This document shows, piece by piece, positions 35,352 through 47,160 of a stretch of DNA of 64,000 nucleotides. The notes under the pieces were generated by a model. That model ran no database searches, was not told the DNA's origin, and worked only from the letters and a program-made list of their open reading frames with translations. This DNA is from an uncultured Lachnospiraceae bacterium (GTDB taxonomy: Bacteria > Bacillota > Clostridia > Lachnospirales > Lachnospiraceae): NCBI GenBank assembly GCA_946557105.1, contig CAMNSZ010000010.1, positions 46,581-110,580 of the forward strand, given 5' to 3'. A program made the position numbers and the translations under genes. Within the stretch, counting starts at the first letter, position 1. Every line of letters begins with the position of its first letter.

Positions 35352-36419
35352 ATGTCGATTAAAAGCTTAATTATCAATCCCGGTTCCACCTCTACCAAAA
35401 TCGGTGTGTTTGAGGATGAGAACCTGTTATTTGAGGAGACCTTGAGACATTCCACAGAGGAGATTGGTCAATATGCGAGCATTGTTGACCAGAAGGATTT
35501 CCGAAAGAAAATTATTACAGATTTACTGGAGGAAAAGAATTTTGCTTTAAAGGATTTAAATGTGGTTGTAGGCCGCGGCGGTATGCTCAAGCCCATTCCC
35601 GGCGGCACATACGCCGTAACCGACGATTTGCTAGAGGATTTAAAGATAGGCAGACAGGGACAGCATGCCTCTAATTTGGGCGGTATTTTGGCGAGAGAGA
35701 TCGGAGATTCCATTGGCGTTCCCTCCTTTATTGTGGATCCGGTTGTGGTAGACGAGCTTATGCCCATTGCACGTTACAGCGGCGTGCCCGAGCTTCCTCG
35801 TACAAGTGTTTTCCATGCATTGAACCAGAAGGCGGTTGCCAAGAGATATGCAAAGGAAACGGGAAGGGCATACGAAACCCTCCGTCTGATTGTGGTACAT
35901 ATGGGAGGCGGCGTATCCGTGGGCGCCCATGAATACGGCAAGGTTGTGGATGTATTTAATGCGCTTGACGGTGACGGAGCGTTTTCTCCGGAGCGCGCGG
36001 GAGCCGTTCCCAGCGGCGCATTGATTAAAATGTGTTTTTCGGGAAAATATACCGAGAAGGAAGTGTATGGTAAGATTGTGGGTAAGGGCGGCTTCAATGC
36101 CTATCTAGGTACCAACGATATGAGAGAAGTGGCAAAGATGGCCGACGAGGGTGATGAAAAGGCAATTTTGGCCAAGGATGCATTCCTGCTTCAGGTGGCT
36201 AAGGATATCGGTTCCATGGCTTGTGTGCTTAACGGTAAGGTGGATCAGATTATCGTTACCGGAGGAATTGCTTACAATGCAGCGATTGTTGATGTGCTGA
36301 AGGAGAGGGCCGGCTTTATTGCGCCTTTTACCGTATATCCGGGAGAGGATGAGCTTTTGGCGCTTGCACAGGGCGCGCTTCGTGTGCTGAACGGAGAAGA
36401 GAAGGCTATGCAGTACTAA
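35352..36419 (+). CDS. buk: butyrate kinase
   Basis: A 355-residue member of the acetate/butyrate kinase (ASKHA) family, phosphorylating ADP from butyryl phosphate. N-terminal phosphate loop [15 protein letters not shown], the central [20 protein letters not shown], and the C-terminal [10 protein letters not shown] nucleotide motif are present. The start is the ATG after GGAGATTAAT; the ATG at 35340 lacks spacing. Together with ptb it gives ATP and butyrate, so the organism is likely a butyrate producer, or uses the pair for branched or other short-chain acids. Confidence 0.93.
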   Translation: MSIKSLIINPGSTSTKIGVFEDENLLFEETLRHSTEEIGQYASIVDQKDFRKKIITDLLEEKNFALKDLNVVVGRGGMLKPIPGGTYAVTDDLLEDLKIGRQGQHASNLGGILAREIGDSIGVPSFIVDPVVVDELMPIARYSGVPELPRTSVFHALNQKAVAKRYAKETGRAYETLRLIVVHMGGGVSVGAHEYGKVVDVFNALDGDGAFSPERAGAVPSGALIKMCFSGKYTEKEVYGKIVGKGGFNAYLGTNDMREVAKMADEGDEKAILAKDAFLLQVAKDIGSMACVLNGKVDQIIVTGGIAYNAAIVDVLKERAGFIAPFTVYPGEDELLALAQGALRVLNGEEKAMQY

Positions 36420-36461
36420 AGGTCAGAGGAAAATATTGTAAGAAGGATATGTACAAAAGAG

Positions 36462-36497
36462 CCGTACTGTAATAAAATATTACCGTACGGTTTTTTT
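36462..36497 (+). terminator. intrinsic terminator of ptb-buk
   Basis: CCGTACTGTAATA pairs with TATTACCGTACGG (one mismatch) and is followed by TTTTTTTG. Confidence 0.85.
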
Positions 36498-36525
36498 GTT
36501 TCAATGAGAAAAAGTGAGGACAGAT

Positions 36526-37881
36526 GTGAAAATAAAGCATAGTATTTGGCAGAGCATATCTCCCATGAAATTAATTTTGGGAGGATATTGTCTGATTATT
36601 TTAATAGGAACGGTTCTGCTTTCTTTACCGATAGCAACAAAAGGGCCGGGAGGAACGCCCGTAACGGATTGCTTTTTCACGGCCACGTCGGCCACCTGCG
36701 TGACGGGACTTATTCGTTATGATACCTTCCGGCATTGGACCTTGTTCGGGCAGTCGGTGATTTTGTGTCTGATACAAATAGGCGGCATGGGATTTATGAC
36801 CTTTGCCATATTGGGCTTGATTTTTGCAAAACGTAAAATCGGACTGAGCCAGCGTTCTATTATGCAAAACTCCATATCGGCGCCTCAGATAGGCGGCATT
36901 GTGCGAATGACGAAATTTATTGCGCTGGGTACGCTTACCATTGAGGCGCTGGGAGCGGCGCTTTTGAGCTTTTCGTTTATTCCGCGCTTCGGCTTGGCGA
37001 AGGGCATTTATTTTTCTATATTCCACTCTGTTTCGGCGTTCTGTAACGCGGGCTTTGACTTGATGGGGGGAACCACAGGGGAATTTTCCTCATTGACCGG
37101 AGTTGTGGGCGACTGGTATGTAAATACTGTGATTATGTTATTGATTTTTGTGGGGGGACTCGGATTTTTTGTCTGGCATGATATGGGAGCCAAGAGGTTT
37201 CGCTTTAAAAAATTCAATTTACAGAGCAAAATGGTGTTGAGTATTAGCGTGGGCTTAGTGCTTTTAGGAACGACATTGTTTTTTGTATTGGAATATAGCG
37301 GCGGTATGCTTTCGGGTATGCCGATGGGAGAGAAAATACTGGCAAGTCTCTTTCAATCGGTAACGGCCAGAACGGCAGGCTTTAATTCCGCCGATTTGGC
37401 GGCAATGACGGAGCCGGGAATTTTTATTATGATTTGCCTTATGTTTATCGGAGGCTCCACGGGATCAACGGCAGGCGGTATTAAGACTACTACCTTCTGG
37501 GTGTTGTGCGTCAGTATATTTACCACCTTTAGGCGCAAGAAAAATGTTGAGGCATTCGGCAGAAGGCTGGAGGAGGGTATCACAAGAACGGCGTCCTGCG
37601 TCTTTATGACTTATCTGCTTCTTACGGTGACGGTAGCGGTAGTGATTTCCGCAATAGAGAAACTGCCCCTTTTGACAACCTTGTTTGAGTCGGTTTCGGC
37701 AATGGCAACGGTGGGGCTGACTCTGGGGATAACTCCGGGGCTTGGTATGGTATCAAAGCTGCTTCTTGCCTTCCTGATGCTGTGCGGGCGGGTGGGCTCG
37801 ATAACTATGCTGCTTGCCTTTTCTTCGGAGAAGAGGGTGACTAATTCTAAGCTGCCCTTGGAAAAGATACAGGTCGGATAA
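36526..37881 (+). CDS. trkH: TrkH/KtrB-type potassium channel subunit
   Basis: A 451-residue membrane protein with the four-fold M1-P-M2 plan. Pore-loop filters are visible: TATSATCVTGL (first), VSAFCNAGFDL (second), VTARTAGFNS (third) and VSAMATVGLTLG (fourth), each with the key Gly. The STGSTAGGIKTTT membrane-loop motif is the family gate. Start GTG at 36526 after TGAGGACAGAT; a GTG at 36514 overlaps that ribosome site. It forms the K+ uptake complex with the following TrkA/KtrA subunit 36 bp downstream. Confidence 0.9.
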   Translation: MKIKHSIWQSISPMKLILGGYCLIILIGTVLLSLPIATKGPGGTPVTDCFFTATSATCVTGLIRYDTFRHWTLFGQSVILCLIQIGGMGFMTFAILGLIFAKRKIGLSQRSIMQNSISAPQIGGIVRMTKFIALGTLTIEALGAALLSFSFIPRFGLAKGIYFSIFHSVSAFCNAGFDLMGGTTGEFSSLTGVVGDWYVNTVIMLLIFVGGLGFFVWHDMGAKRFRFKKFNLQSKMVLSISVGLVLLGTTLFFVLEYSGGMLSGMPMGEKILASLFQSVTARTAGFNSADLAAMTEPGIFIMICLMFIGGSTGSTAGGIKTTTFWVLCVSIFTTFRRKKNVEAFGRRLEEGITRTASCVFMTYLLLTVTVAVVISAIEKLPLLTTLFESVSAMATVGLTLGITPGLGMVSKLLLAFLMLCGRVGSITMLLAFSSEKRVTNSKLPLEKIQVG

Positions 37882-37917
37882 GAACAGAGCCGTTTAAGCG
37901 GCAGAATGAGAGGGAAT

Positions 37918-38559
37918 ATGAAGACTATTTTAATTATCGGCTTAGGGCGCTTTGGGCGCCATATGGCACAGAAGTTTTTAGAAAACGGCAACGAAGTGAT
38001 GGCTATTGATAACAATGAGGACAGAGCGGACGATGCGGTGGGATTGATTCAGCAGATTATGATAGGAGACGCTACGGAAGAACGTTTTATGGAGAGCCTT
38101 GGCGTGTCAAATTTTGATTTGGCTGTCATTGCAATCGGAGAGAATTTCCAGACGGTATTGGAAATTACCGTCCTTTTGAAGGATTTGGGCTGTAAATATA
38201 TTGTGGCGCGCGCCACGAGAGACGTTCATAAGAAGCTGCTTTTGCGCAACGGCGCCGACTATGTCGTTTACGCGGAGCGGGAAGTTGCGGAACGTCTGGC
38301 AATTAAATTTGGCGCAGACAATATCTTTGATTATCTGGAGCTTACGCCGGAGATCGGTATTTATGAAATAGCCGTTCCGGACAAGTGGCGGGGGAAGAGT
38401 ATGGTGGAGTTGTCCATTCGTACCAAATACCATGTCAGCGTTATGGCAACCAAGAAACAGGGTAAAATTTTTCCCTTGCCCCATCCCACCCATGTGTTTG
38501 AGGAGGACGAGAGCGTTATGGTTATGGGTACTATGGAGGATATTCATAATCTGACATAG
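37918..38559 (+). CDS. trkA: TrkA/KtrA potassium uptake regulatory subunit
   Basis: A 213-residue cytosolic protein with an N-terminal RCK/TrkA_N domain (nucleotide loop ILIIGLGRFGRHMAQ and the acidic residue in AIDNNEDRA) and a C-terminal TrkA_C domain (residues ~135-213, IYEIAVPDKWRGKSMVEL). It gates the TrkH channel by binding ATP/NAD. ATG at 37918 after AGAGGGAAT. The two-subunit layout with one RCK domain suggests the Ktr-like type. Confidence 0.92.
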   Translation: MKTILIIGLGRFGRHMAQKFLENGNEVMAIDNNEDRADDAVGLIQQIMIGDATEERFMESLGVSNFDLAVIAIGENFQTVLEITVLLKDLGCKYIVARATRDVHKKLLLRNGADYVVYAEREVAERLAIKFGADNIFDYLELTPEIGIYEIAVPDKWRGKSMVELSIRTKYHVSVMATKKQGKIFPLPHPTHVFEEDESVMVMGTMEDIHNLT

Positions 38560-38658
38560 TATAATTTAGTACGCCGGCTTTTGATGAATCGTTATGAGAA
38601 GAATTCCAGACCTTGGTAGGGGAAAGGACAAAAGGCGGTAAATAGTATACATTTACGA

Positions 38659-38705
38659 AAATTTGGAGCAAACCCGTACGATAGCGACAGGCTTACTCCA
38701 AATTT
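38659..38705. terminator. terminator between converging trkA and uxaC
   Basis: AAATTTGGAG and CTCCAAATTT form a 10-bp stem with a 27-base loop; ATTTTGCTCTGTTTTTATTG follows on the plus strand and AAAATTTTCG-like T-rich sequence on the minus strand. It probably serves both. Confidence 0.6.
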
Positions 38706-38737
38706 ATTTTGCTCTGTTTTTATTGTGCTTCGCAATC

Positions 38738-40150
38738 TTATTTCAATGGAAATTTAAAGTATCTCTTGGCGTTGTTATAGGAAATATCCGTTACGATTTC
38801 GGATAATATATCCATATCCGCAGGGAATTCTCCGTTTTCTACCCAGCCGCCGATAAGATTACACAGGATGCGTCTGAAATACTCGTGTCTGGTGTAGGAG
38901 AGGAAGCTGCGGGAATCCGTCAGCATTCCGATAAAGCCGGACAGATTGCCTAAGCTTGCAAGGGAGGTCATCTGCTCCTGCATACCGATTTTATGGTCGT
39001 TAAACCACCATGCGCTTCCCTGCTGAATCTTGGCAACCGCAGTGGAATCCTGAAAGCATCCTAAAACAGTACCGATAGCCTGATTGTCATTGGGATTCAG
39101 GCTGTATAGCACGGTGCGGGGAAGCTCATCGGTCAAAGCCAGCGCGTTGAGGAAATCGGCAATCTCTGAAGAAGGAGCGTGGTTGTTGATACAATCATAA
39201 CCCGTGTCAGGACCGATTTTCTCATACTGGAGGGTATTGTTATCCCGCTTACAGCCGTAATGAAGCTGCATAACCCAGTCTAATTTATGATATGCCCTTC
39301 CCATAAAGGACATAAACGCCGTCTTGAACTTAAGCTCCTCTTCCCTTGTAAGAATCATTCTGTTCAGTCTCTTTAAGAAAATAGCCTCGATTTCATCATC
39401 GCTTGCAGGACGATACATTACAAATTCCAATCCGTGGTCGGATACGTTGCAGCCCATGGAAGCAAAAAATTCCATACGCTTAGTCAATGCTTCCTTCAGC
39501 GCGGCAAAGGAATTGATTTCTCCGACGCCGGCGGCCATAGACAGCTTATCGAGATAATCCAGATAGTCGGGCTTCTCTATGTTCATTGCCTTGTCCGGTC
39601 TCCATGCGGGGAGAACCTTGACGTCAAAGCTTGTATCCTCGGCAATAACCTTGTGCCATTCCAATGAGTCAACCGGGTCGTCTGTGGTGCAAATCAGAGT
39701 GACATTACTCTGTTTAATCAGATTGCGGACACTCATGGAAGGGGTCTTTAGCTTGGCATTACACAGCTCCCATACTTCGTCGGCCGTCTTTTTACTGAGC
39801 ACCCCGGTGTAACCGAAATATCTTTGCAGTTCCAAATGGCTCCAGTGGAAAAGGGGATTACCGATTGCCTTGCCAAGACATTCCGCCCACTTTACAAACT
39901 TTTCGTAATCGGAAGCGTCGCCTGTAACGTATTTTTCTTCAACGCCGCAGGAGCGCATAAAGCGCCATTTGTAATGATCTCCGCCTAGCCATACCTGAGC
40001 GATATTGTCGAACTGGCGGTCCTGCGCAATCTCCTTGGGGTTGATGTGACAATGGTAATCAAGTACGGGAGTTTTTTCCGCGTAATCATGGAACAGCTTC
40101 TTAGCGGTTTCCGTCTCAAGCAGAAAATCCTTGTCCATAAATGCTTTCAT
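38738..40150 (-). CDS. uxaC: glucuronate (uronate) isomerase
   Basis: A 470-residue enzyme of the amidohydrolase-like fold that isomerises D-glucuronate to fructuronate and D-galacturonate to tagaturonate. Motifs: LDYHCHINPKEIA near the N-terminus (metal ligand His pair), LELQRYFGYTG, ICTTDDPVDSLEWHK, and the catalytic FMSFMGRAYHKLDWVMQLHYG. Start at the ATG after GGAGGAAAAAAT; a longer frame to 40213 has no ribosome site. It follows the LacI gene on the same strand (109 bp apart), so is probably induced by uronates such as those from pectin or glucuronide breakdown. Confidence 0.94.
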   Translation of the reverse strand: MKAFMDKDFLLETETAKKLFHDYAEKTPVLDYHCHINPKEIAQDRQFDNIAQVWLGGDHYKWRFMRSCGVEEKYVTGDASDYEKFVKWAECLGKAIGNPLFHWSHLELQRYFGYTGVLSKKTADEVWELCNAKLKTPSMSVRNLIKQSNVTLICTTDDPVDSLEWHKVIAEDTSFDVKVLPAWRPDKAMNIEKPDYLDYLDKLSMAAGVGEINSFAALKEALTKRMEFFASMGCNVSDHGLEFVMYRPASDDEIEAIFLKRLNRMILTREEELKFKTAFMSFMGRAYHKLDWVMQLHYGCKRDNNTLQYEKIGPDTGYDCINNHAPSSEIADFLNALALTDELPRTVLYSLNPNDNQAIGTVLGCFQDSTAVAKIQQGSAWWFNDHKIGMQEQMTSLASLGNLSGFIGMLTDSRSFLSYTRHEYFRRILCNLIGGWVENGEFPADMDILSEIVTDISYNNAKRYFKFPLK

Positions 40151-40259
40151 ATTTTTTCCTCCATAAATGTTTGTTTCCCGGACAAAAAGCCGGGCAGTCA
40201 TGCCTGCGTGCACGTTGGGATTTGTGCCGCATGAAATTGGTTTTATTAGTATGCTCTGA

Positions 40260-41267
40260 TTAGCGTGTGGTGCCTCTTTTAATAATTTTGCCTGAAAATA
40301 CGGTTTTCTGGGGAACCTCGTTGCCGCTTAACACTTCCATAAGGGCATGAGTGAGCTGGTTGCAGAGGAGCTCCAGATTGTCGTCGACGGAAGTAAGCTC
40401 CGGGTCGCAGCAGGTGGCAAGCATGGAATTGTTGTGTCCCAAAACCGAAAGCTCCTCTGGAATTCTGAGCCCGTTTTCTCTGGCGTATTTTATTGCTCCC
40501 AGCGCCAGATAATCGTCGGAAGCAATAATGCCGTGGAAGACGCCGCCGCTTTGGCTGAAGGCTGTCAGCTGCTTTGCCATGGCGGAAATATCTTCGTGAG
40601 AGCCCCGGTAGAGCAGTGTGAGAATGTCCTCATTTGCAAGGCCCTGACCTCTCATGGCGTCTAAAAAGGCCGACAGTCTTTTTTTTCCGCTGTAGGTTCG
40701 TGAATTGTAAAAATATAAAATATCGGTTATTCCCGACGCAATCATCTGAAGGGTGGCTTCATAGGTTGAAGCGTAATCGTCCGACAGGATACTGAAGACG
40801 TTGGGGCTGTCTAAAGCCGCGTTTAAAAGCATAACGGGAACTTGCATGGCGGCGTCGTGGATATACTTGTTGTCCTTATCGTTTTCGTAAATAAAATTGG
40901 AGCCTACCAGAATGATACCATCCACTTTTTTGGTTATCAATAGATTCATCGAACTGATTTTTGTTTCCAGATTATAACCGGTACAGCATAATATGCTGTC
41001 ATATCCACCGGCGCGCAGCTTGCGCTCAATGTAGTAGATTGCCTTGGCAAGATAAAGGTCTGAGCTGTCGGCGCACATGATACCGATGGTTTTCATGGTG
41101 TTTAGGCCCAATCCTCTGGCAAAAGCGTTGGGGGTATATTCATATTTTTCAATGACGTCCAGCACCTTTTGTCTGGTTTTCCCGCTTACATTGCTGCTGC
41201 CGTTTAAAACTCTCGATACGGTTGCAATGGAAACGCCGGCTTTTTCGGATATATCGTAAATAGTCAT
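40260..41267 (-). CDS. LacI family transcription regulator
   Basis: A 335-residue regulator. N-terminal HTH TIYDISEKAGVSIATVSRVL with the hinge TPNAFARGLG, and a periplasmic-binding-protein-like ligand domain (SDLYLAKAIYYIERKL; VDGIILVGSN; GIIASDDYLALGAIKYAREN; SVLGHNNSML). Start at the ATG after ATGAGGTTGAAGAGC. Its gene precedes uxaC on the same strand and has its own promoter and operator (41312-41361). It likely represses lacI-uxaC and responds to a hexuronate or derivative. Confidence 0.9.
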   Translation of the reverse strand: MTIYDISEKAGVSIATVSRVLNGSSNVSGKTRQKVLDVIEKYEYTPNAFARGLGLNTMKTIGIMCADSSDLYLAKAIYYIERKLRAGGYDSILCCTGYNLETKISSMNLLITKKVDGIILVGSNFIYENDKDNKYIHDAAMQVPVMLLNAALDSPNVFSILSDDYASTYEATLQMIASGITDILYFYNSRTYSGKKRLSAFLDAMRGQGLANEDILTLLYRGSHEDISAMAKQLTAFSQSGGVFHGIIASDDYLALGAIKYARENGLRIPEELSVLGHNNSMLATCCDPELTSVDDNLELLCNQLTHALMEVLSGNEVPQKTVFSGKIIKRGTTR

Positions 41268-41311
41268 GCTCTTCAACCTCATAAAGTAATTCGTGCAGCT
41301 GCCTAAAACCG

Positions 41312-41334
41312 ATTGCATAAAACCTATATGCAAT
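41312..41334 (-). promoter_or_regulatory. operator candidate for the LacI regulator
   Basis: ATTGCAT and ATGCAAT are perfect inverted arms nine bases apart, touching the -10 box of the minus-strand promoter. This position suits autorepression. Confidence 0.6.
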
Positions 41335-41361
41335 TATATCGAAAGCCGCTGTTTTTTTCAA
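41333..41361 (-). promoter_or_regulatory. promoter of lacI-uxaC
   Basis: On the minus strand TTGAAA, 17 bases, TATAAT: a consensus sigma-A promoter about 70 bp upstream of the LacI start codon. Confidence 0.75.
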
Positions 41362-41457
41362 GCCATAAAATATGTACTTTCCCGCTTAAAAAGACATATT
41401 TTTTTGCGTTGCAAGAACACTTGACAAATTGGCTGTTCGATAAGGGAATAAATGCGG

Positions 41458-41487
41458 TTGCATGCGATTATTGTGATGTGGTATAGT
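41458..41487 (+). promoter_or_regulatory. probable promoter of the HerA-like gene
   Basis: TTGCAT, 18 bases, TATAGT, pointing at the start at 41561. A TTGACA at 41421 has a poorer -10. Confidence 0.45.
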
Positions 41488-41560
41488 TGATGTAACAGGA
41501 ACAAATGCGCGGCGTCCGCAGATTCGTGATTCCCGGAGCAGCGCGGAAAAGAGGTTGGTT

Positions 41561-43093
41561 ATGTATACGGACGGAAGTATTTATATGGGGCTTGCCGACG
41601 GAGAGCGGGTGACCATGCAGTTAAATATGAGTAACCGCCACGGCTTGATTGCAGGCGCCAGCGGTACGGGAAAGACAATCACTATGAAGGCGATGGCAGA
41701 GTCCTTCTCCGACGCGGGCGTGCCTGTGTTTTTGTGCGACGTAAAGGGGGACGTATCGGGAATTGCCATGCCCGGAAAAAGTACGCAGGGCATGGAGGAA
41801 CGCATTGACAAGTTCGGCATACGCGGCAGCTTTGCATATAAGGGATATCCCGTGTGCTTTTGGGATATTTATGGGGAAGGAGGCCATCCGGTCCGAGCCA
41901 CCGTCTCGGATATGGGGCCGGAGCTGCTTGCCCGTATTTTGGGGCTTACGCCGGCGCAGGAGGGAGTACTCCATATTATTTTTCGGATTGCGGACGACAA
42001 AGGACTGCTGCTTATTGATCTAAAAGATTTGCGGGCGTTGGTGGGATATGTGAGCGAGCACAGGGCGGAGTATGTAACAACATACGGAAATATCACCCCG
42101 CAGTCTGCGGGAGGAATACTGCGCGCCCTGCTGCCGCTGGAAAATCAGGGTGGAGATATGTTTTTCGGGGAGCCGGCGCTTGATATTATGGATTGGATAC
42201 GCACGGACTCCACGGGAAAGGGCGTGGTGAATCTTTTAAATTGCGTAAGACTGGTGCAAAATCCCACTCTTTATGCAGGCTTTCTGCTCTGGATGATGTC
42301 CGAGCTTTTTGAGCGTCTTCCTGAGGCGGGCGATGTGGATAAGCCGAAGCTTGTGTTTTTCTTTGACGAGGCGCATATGCTGTTTGCGGACGCCCCAAGG
42401 GTGTTGATACAGAAGATAGAGCAGGTGGTACGGCTGATTCGTTCCAAGGGTGTGGGTATTTACTTTGTTACCCAGAGCCCCGGCGATATTCCGGACAGCG
42501 TGCTGGCACAGCTTGGCAATCGCGTGCAGCATGCCCTGCGGGCTTATACGCCCTCGGAGCAGAAGGCTGTCCGCGCCGCGGCGCAGTCACTGCGCGCAAA
42601 TCCGTCTTTTAAGGCTGAGGATGTGATAATGGAGTTGGGCATCGGGGAGGCATTGACCTCTTTCCTTGATGGAAACGGCGTGCCGGCAGTGGCACGGCGC
42701 ACGTCCGTTATATGTCCTCAGAGTCTTATGGCGCCGGCGGAGTGCGCCGTGATTAAAAATCTTATGGAGCAGGACGGTATGGCAAAGTATGACGAGATGT
42801 TTGACCGTGAATCCGCCTATGAGGTATTGACTCGACAAACCGAGAGAGAGCAGGAAGAAGAGCGTCTTAAAAACGAAAGAGAGCGGCTTGAAAAGGAAAA
42901 GGCTGCATTTGAAGCAAAAAAAGAGAAGGAGGAGCTTGCCGCACAGAAGAAAAAGGAAAAGGAAGAAGAGGCGGCACGCAAAAAGCAGGAGAAGGCGGCA
43001 GAGAGGCGTAAGGCACAGATAGAGCGTCAGTTAATAAATACGGGGGCGCAGGTCTTGAAAAGAGGGCTTCTGAAGACCTTGCTTGGAAAATAA
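41561..43093 (+). CDS. HerA-like ATPase (DUF853/YjgR family)
   Basis: A 510-residue protein with Walker A GASGTGKT at 32-39, ESFSDAGVPVFLCDVKGDVS after it, the hallmark YGNITPQSAGGILRALLPLE, Walker B KLVFFFDEAHMLF and an Arg/Gln-rich IYFVTQSPGDIPDSVLAQLG. Residues ~425-500 form a long charged coiled coil (EREQEEERLKNERERLEKEK on), ending in a basic tail. This is the DUF853 branch of the FtsK-HerA superfamily. Its role is not well established (DNA or secretion-linked translocation). ATG after AAGAGGTTGGTT. The gene stands alone. Confidence 0.85.
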   Translation: MYTDGSIYMGLADGERVTMQLNMSNRHGLIAGASGTGKTITMKAMAESFSDAGVPVFLCDVKGDVSGIAMPGKSTQGMEERIDKFGIRGSFAYKGYPVCFWDIYGEGGHPVRATVSDMGPELLARILGLTPAQEGVLHIIFRIADDKGLLLIDLKDLRALVGYVSEHRAEYVTTYGNITPQSAGGILRALLPLENQGGDMFFGEPALDIMDWIRTDSTGKGVVNLLNCVRLVQNPTLYAGFLLWMMSELFERLPEAGDVDKPKLVFFFDEAHMLFADAPRVLIQKIEQVVRLIRSKGVGIYFVTQSPGDIPDSVLAQLGNRVQHALRAYTPSEQKAVRAAAQSLRANPSFKAEDVIMELGIGEALTSFLDGNGVPAVARRTSVICPQSLMAPAECAVIKNLMEQDGMAKYDEMFDRESAYEVLTRQTEREQEEERLKNERERLEKEKAAFEAKKEKEELAAQKKKEKEEEAARKKQEKAAERRKAQIERQLINTGAQVLKRGLLKTLLGK

Positions 43094-43280
43094 ATAATTG
43101 TAATGGAGCAGGCATACAATAAACAGACCGGGCGACGGAACCGTAGTCATATGTTGTATGTCTGTATTTTTTGGAGGATTGGCCGTTTATCCCGGTATTG
43201 TCTTATGTAAATAACCTGTATGCGGCAACAAATTTTACAGAAACTTCACAATTTATTAATACCTTGGAATCAGCTTTTGG

Positions 43281-43309
43281 TTGAATATATATTGTAAATC
43301 TGTTACAAT
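43281..43309 (+). promoter_or_regulatory. promoter of secA
   Basis: TTGAAT, 17 bases, TACAAT. A short dyad (GTACAC, six bases, GTGTAC) lies 25 bp downstream in the leader near 43332. Confidence 0.6.
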
Positions 43310-43370
43310 AAGCCTTAGATTATGTAAAATTAAGTACACATTATCGTGTACGGATGGGTAAGGAAATGAT

Positions 43371-45935
<2,565 letters not shown>

Positions 45936-46043
45936 AGTTTCAAACGGCGATGTGTCAGGAGGACGGCAGACGTGTAGACGGCAGGCTCGTGAACCGATAT
46001 TATAGAGAAATGACAAAATAATTATGAAAGAGGGTGACGTTAA

Positions 46044-47160
46044 ATGGTAGAATTAGACCAGATGAAAGCAGAAATTTTGTCCTATGAAACTCCATTAGCG
46101 GAAGTGAGGGATTCACTTTGACTTAGCTAACAAGTCGAAGCGTATAGAGGAACTTGAAATGGAGATGGAAGCGCCCGGTTTTTGGGATGATCCGGAGCGC
46201 TCCAATCAGAAAATGAAGGAGCTCAAAAATCTTAAGGACACGGTGGGAGAATGTGATAAGCTATCTTCGCAGTATGAAGATATTCTCACGCTGATAGAGA
46301 TGGGTTACGAGGAAAATGACGAGTCCATGATTCCGGAGATTCGAGGAGAGCTGGATGAGTTTGTCACCGAGTTTGAGGAGCTGCGCATAGGTACGCTTCT
46401 TTCCGGTGAATATGATAAGAATAATGCTATCCTGAAGCTGAATGCCGGCGCGGGAGGAACGGAGAGCTGTGACTGGTGCGGGATGCTTTATCGCATGTAC
46501 ACACGTTGGGCGGAGCGCAGGGGCTTTTCCGTTGAGGTTTTAGATTATTTGGACGGTGATGAGGCGGGGATTAAGTCGGTCACCTTTCAGGTCAATGGTG
46601 TGAATGCTTACGGTTATCTGAAATCCGAGAAGGGTGTGCATAGATTGGTGCGCATCTCTCCTTTTAATGCGCAGGGAAAGCGTCAGACTTCTTTTGTATC
46701 CTTGGATGTTATGCCTGATATTGACGAGGATTTGGATGTGGAAATTGATGAGAAGGATTTGCGTATTGACACTTACCGAAGCAGCGGAGCGGGCGGTCAG
46801 CATATCAATAAGACCTCCTCGGCAATTCGTATTACCCATATCCCTACGGGAACGGTGGTACAATGTCAGAACGAGAGAAGTCAGTTCCAGAACAAGGACA
46901 AGGCTATGCAGATGCTGAAGGCAAAGCTGTACCTGTTAAAGCAGGAAGCGAATGTGGAGAAGCTTTCCGATATTCGCGGAGAGGTGAAGGAAATAGGGTG
47001 GGGAAATCAGATACGTTCCTATGTTCTGCAGCCCTACACTATGGTAAAGGATCACAGAACGGAGGTAGAAACCGGCAACGTGGATGCGGTTCTTGACGGC
47101 GCCTTAGATATATTTATCAACGGATATTTGAAATGGATTAGCGTATCTCGGAACGAATAG
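46044..47160 (+). CDS. prfB: peptide chain release factor 2 (programmed +1 frameshift)
   Basis: RF2 recognises UGA/UAA. The first frame (46044-46121) ends EVRDSL then TGA; slipping +1 at CTTTGAC continues DLANKSKRIEELEMEMEAPG, giving a 371-residue RF2. The region before the slip site has the SD-like AGGGA (GTGAGGGATTCACTTTGAC), the standard autoregulatory arrangement. The GGQ motif is intact in SSGAGGQHINKT. The stop at 47160 overlaps the converging DUF975 gene by 23 bp. ATG after GAGGGTGACGTTAA. Confidence 0.96.
46110..46122 (+). promoter_or_regulatory. prfB: RF2 recoding site
   Basis: Slip codon CTT, UGA stop and following C (CTTTGAC), with AGGGA upstream. When RF2 is scarce, the ribosome shifts +1 and makes more RF2. 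Confidence 0.92.
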
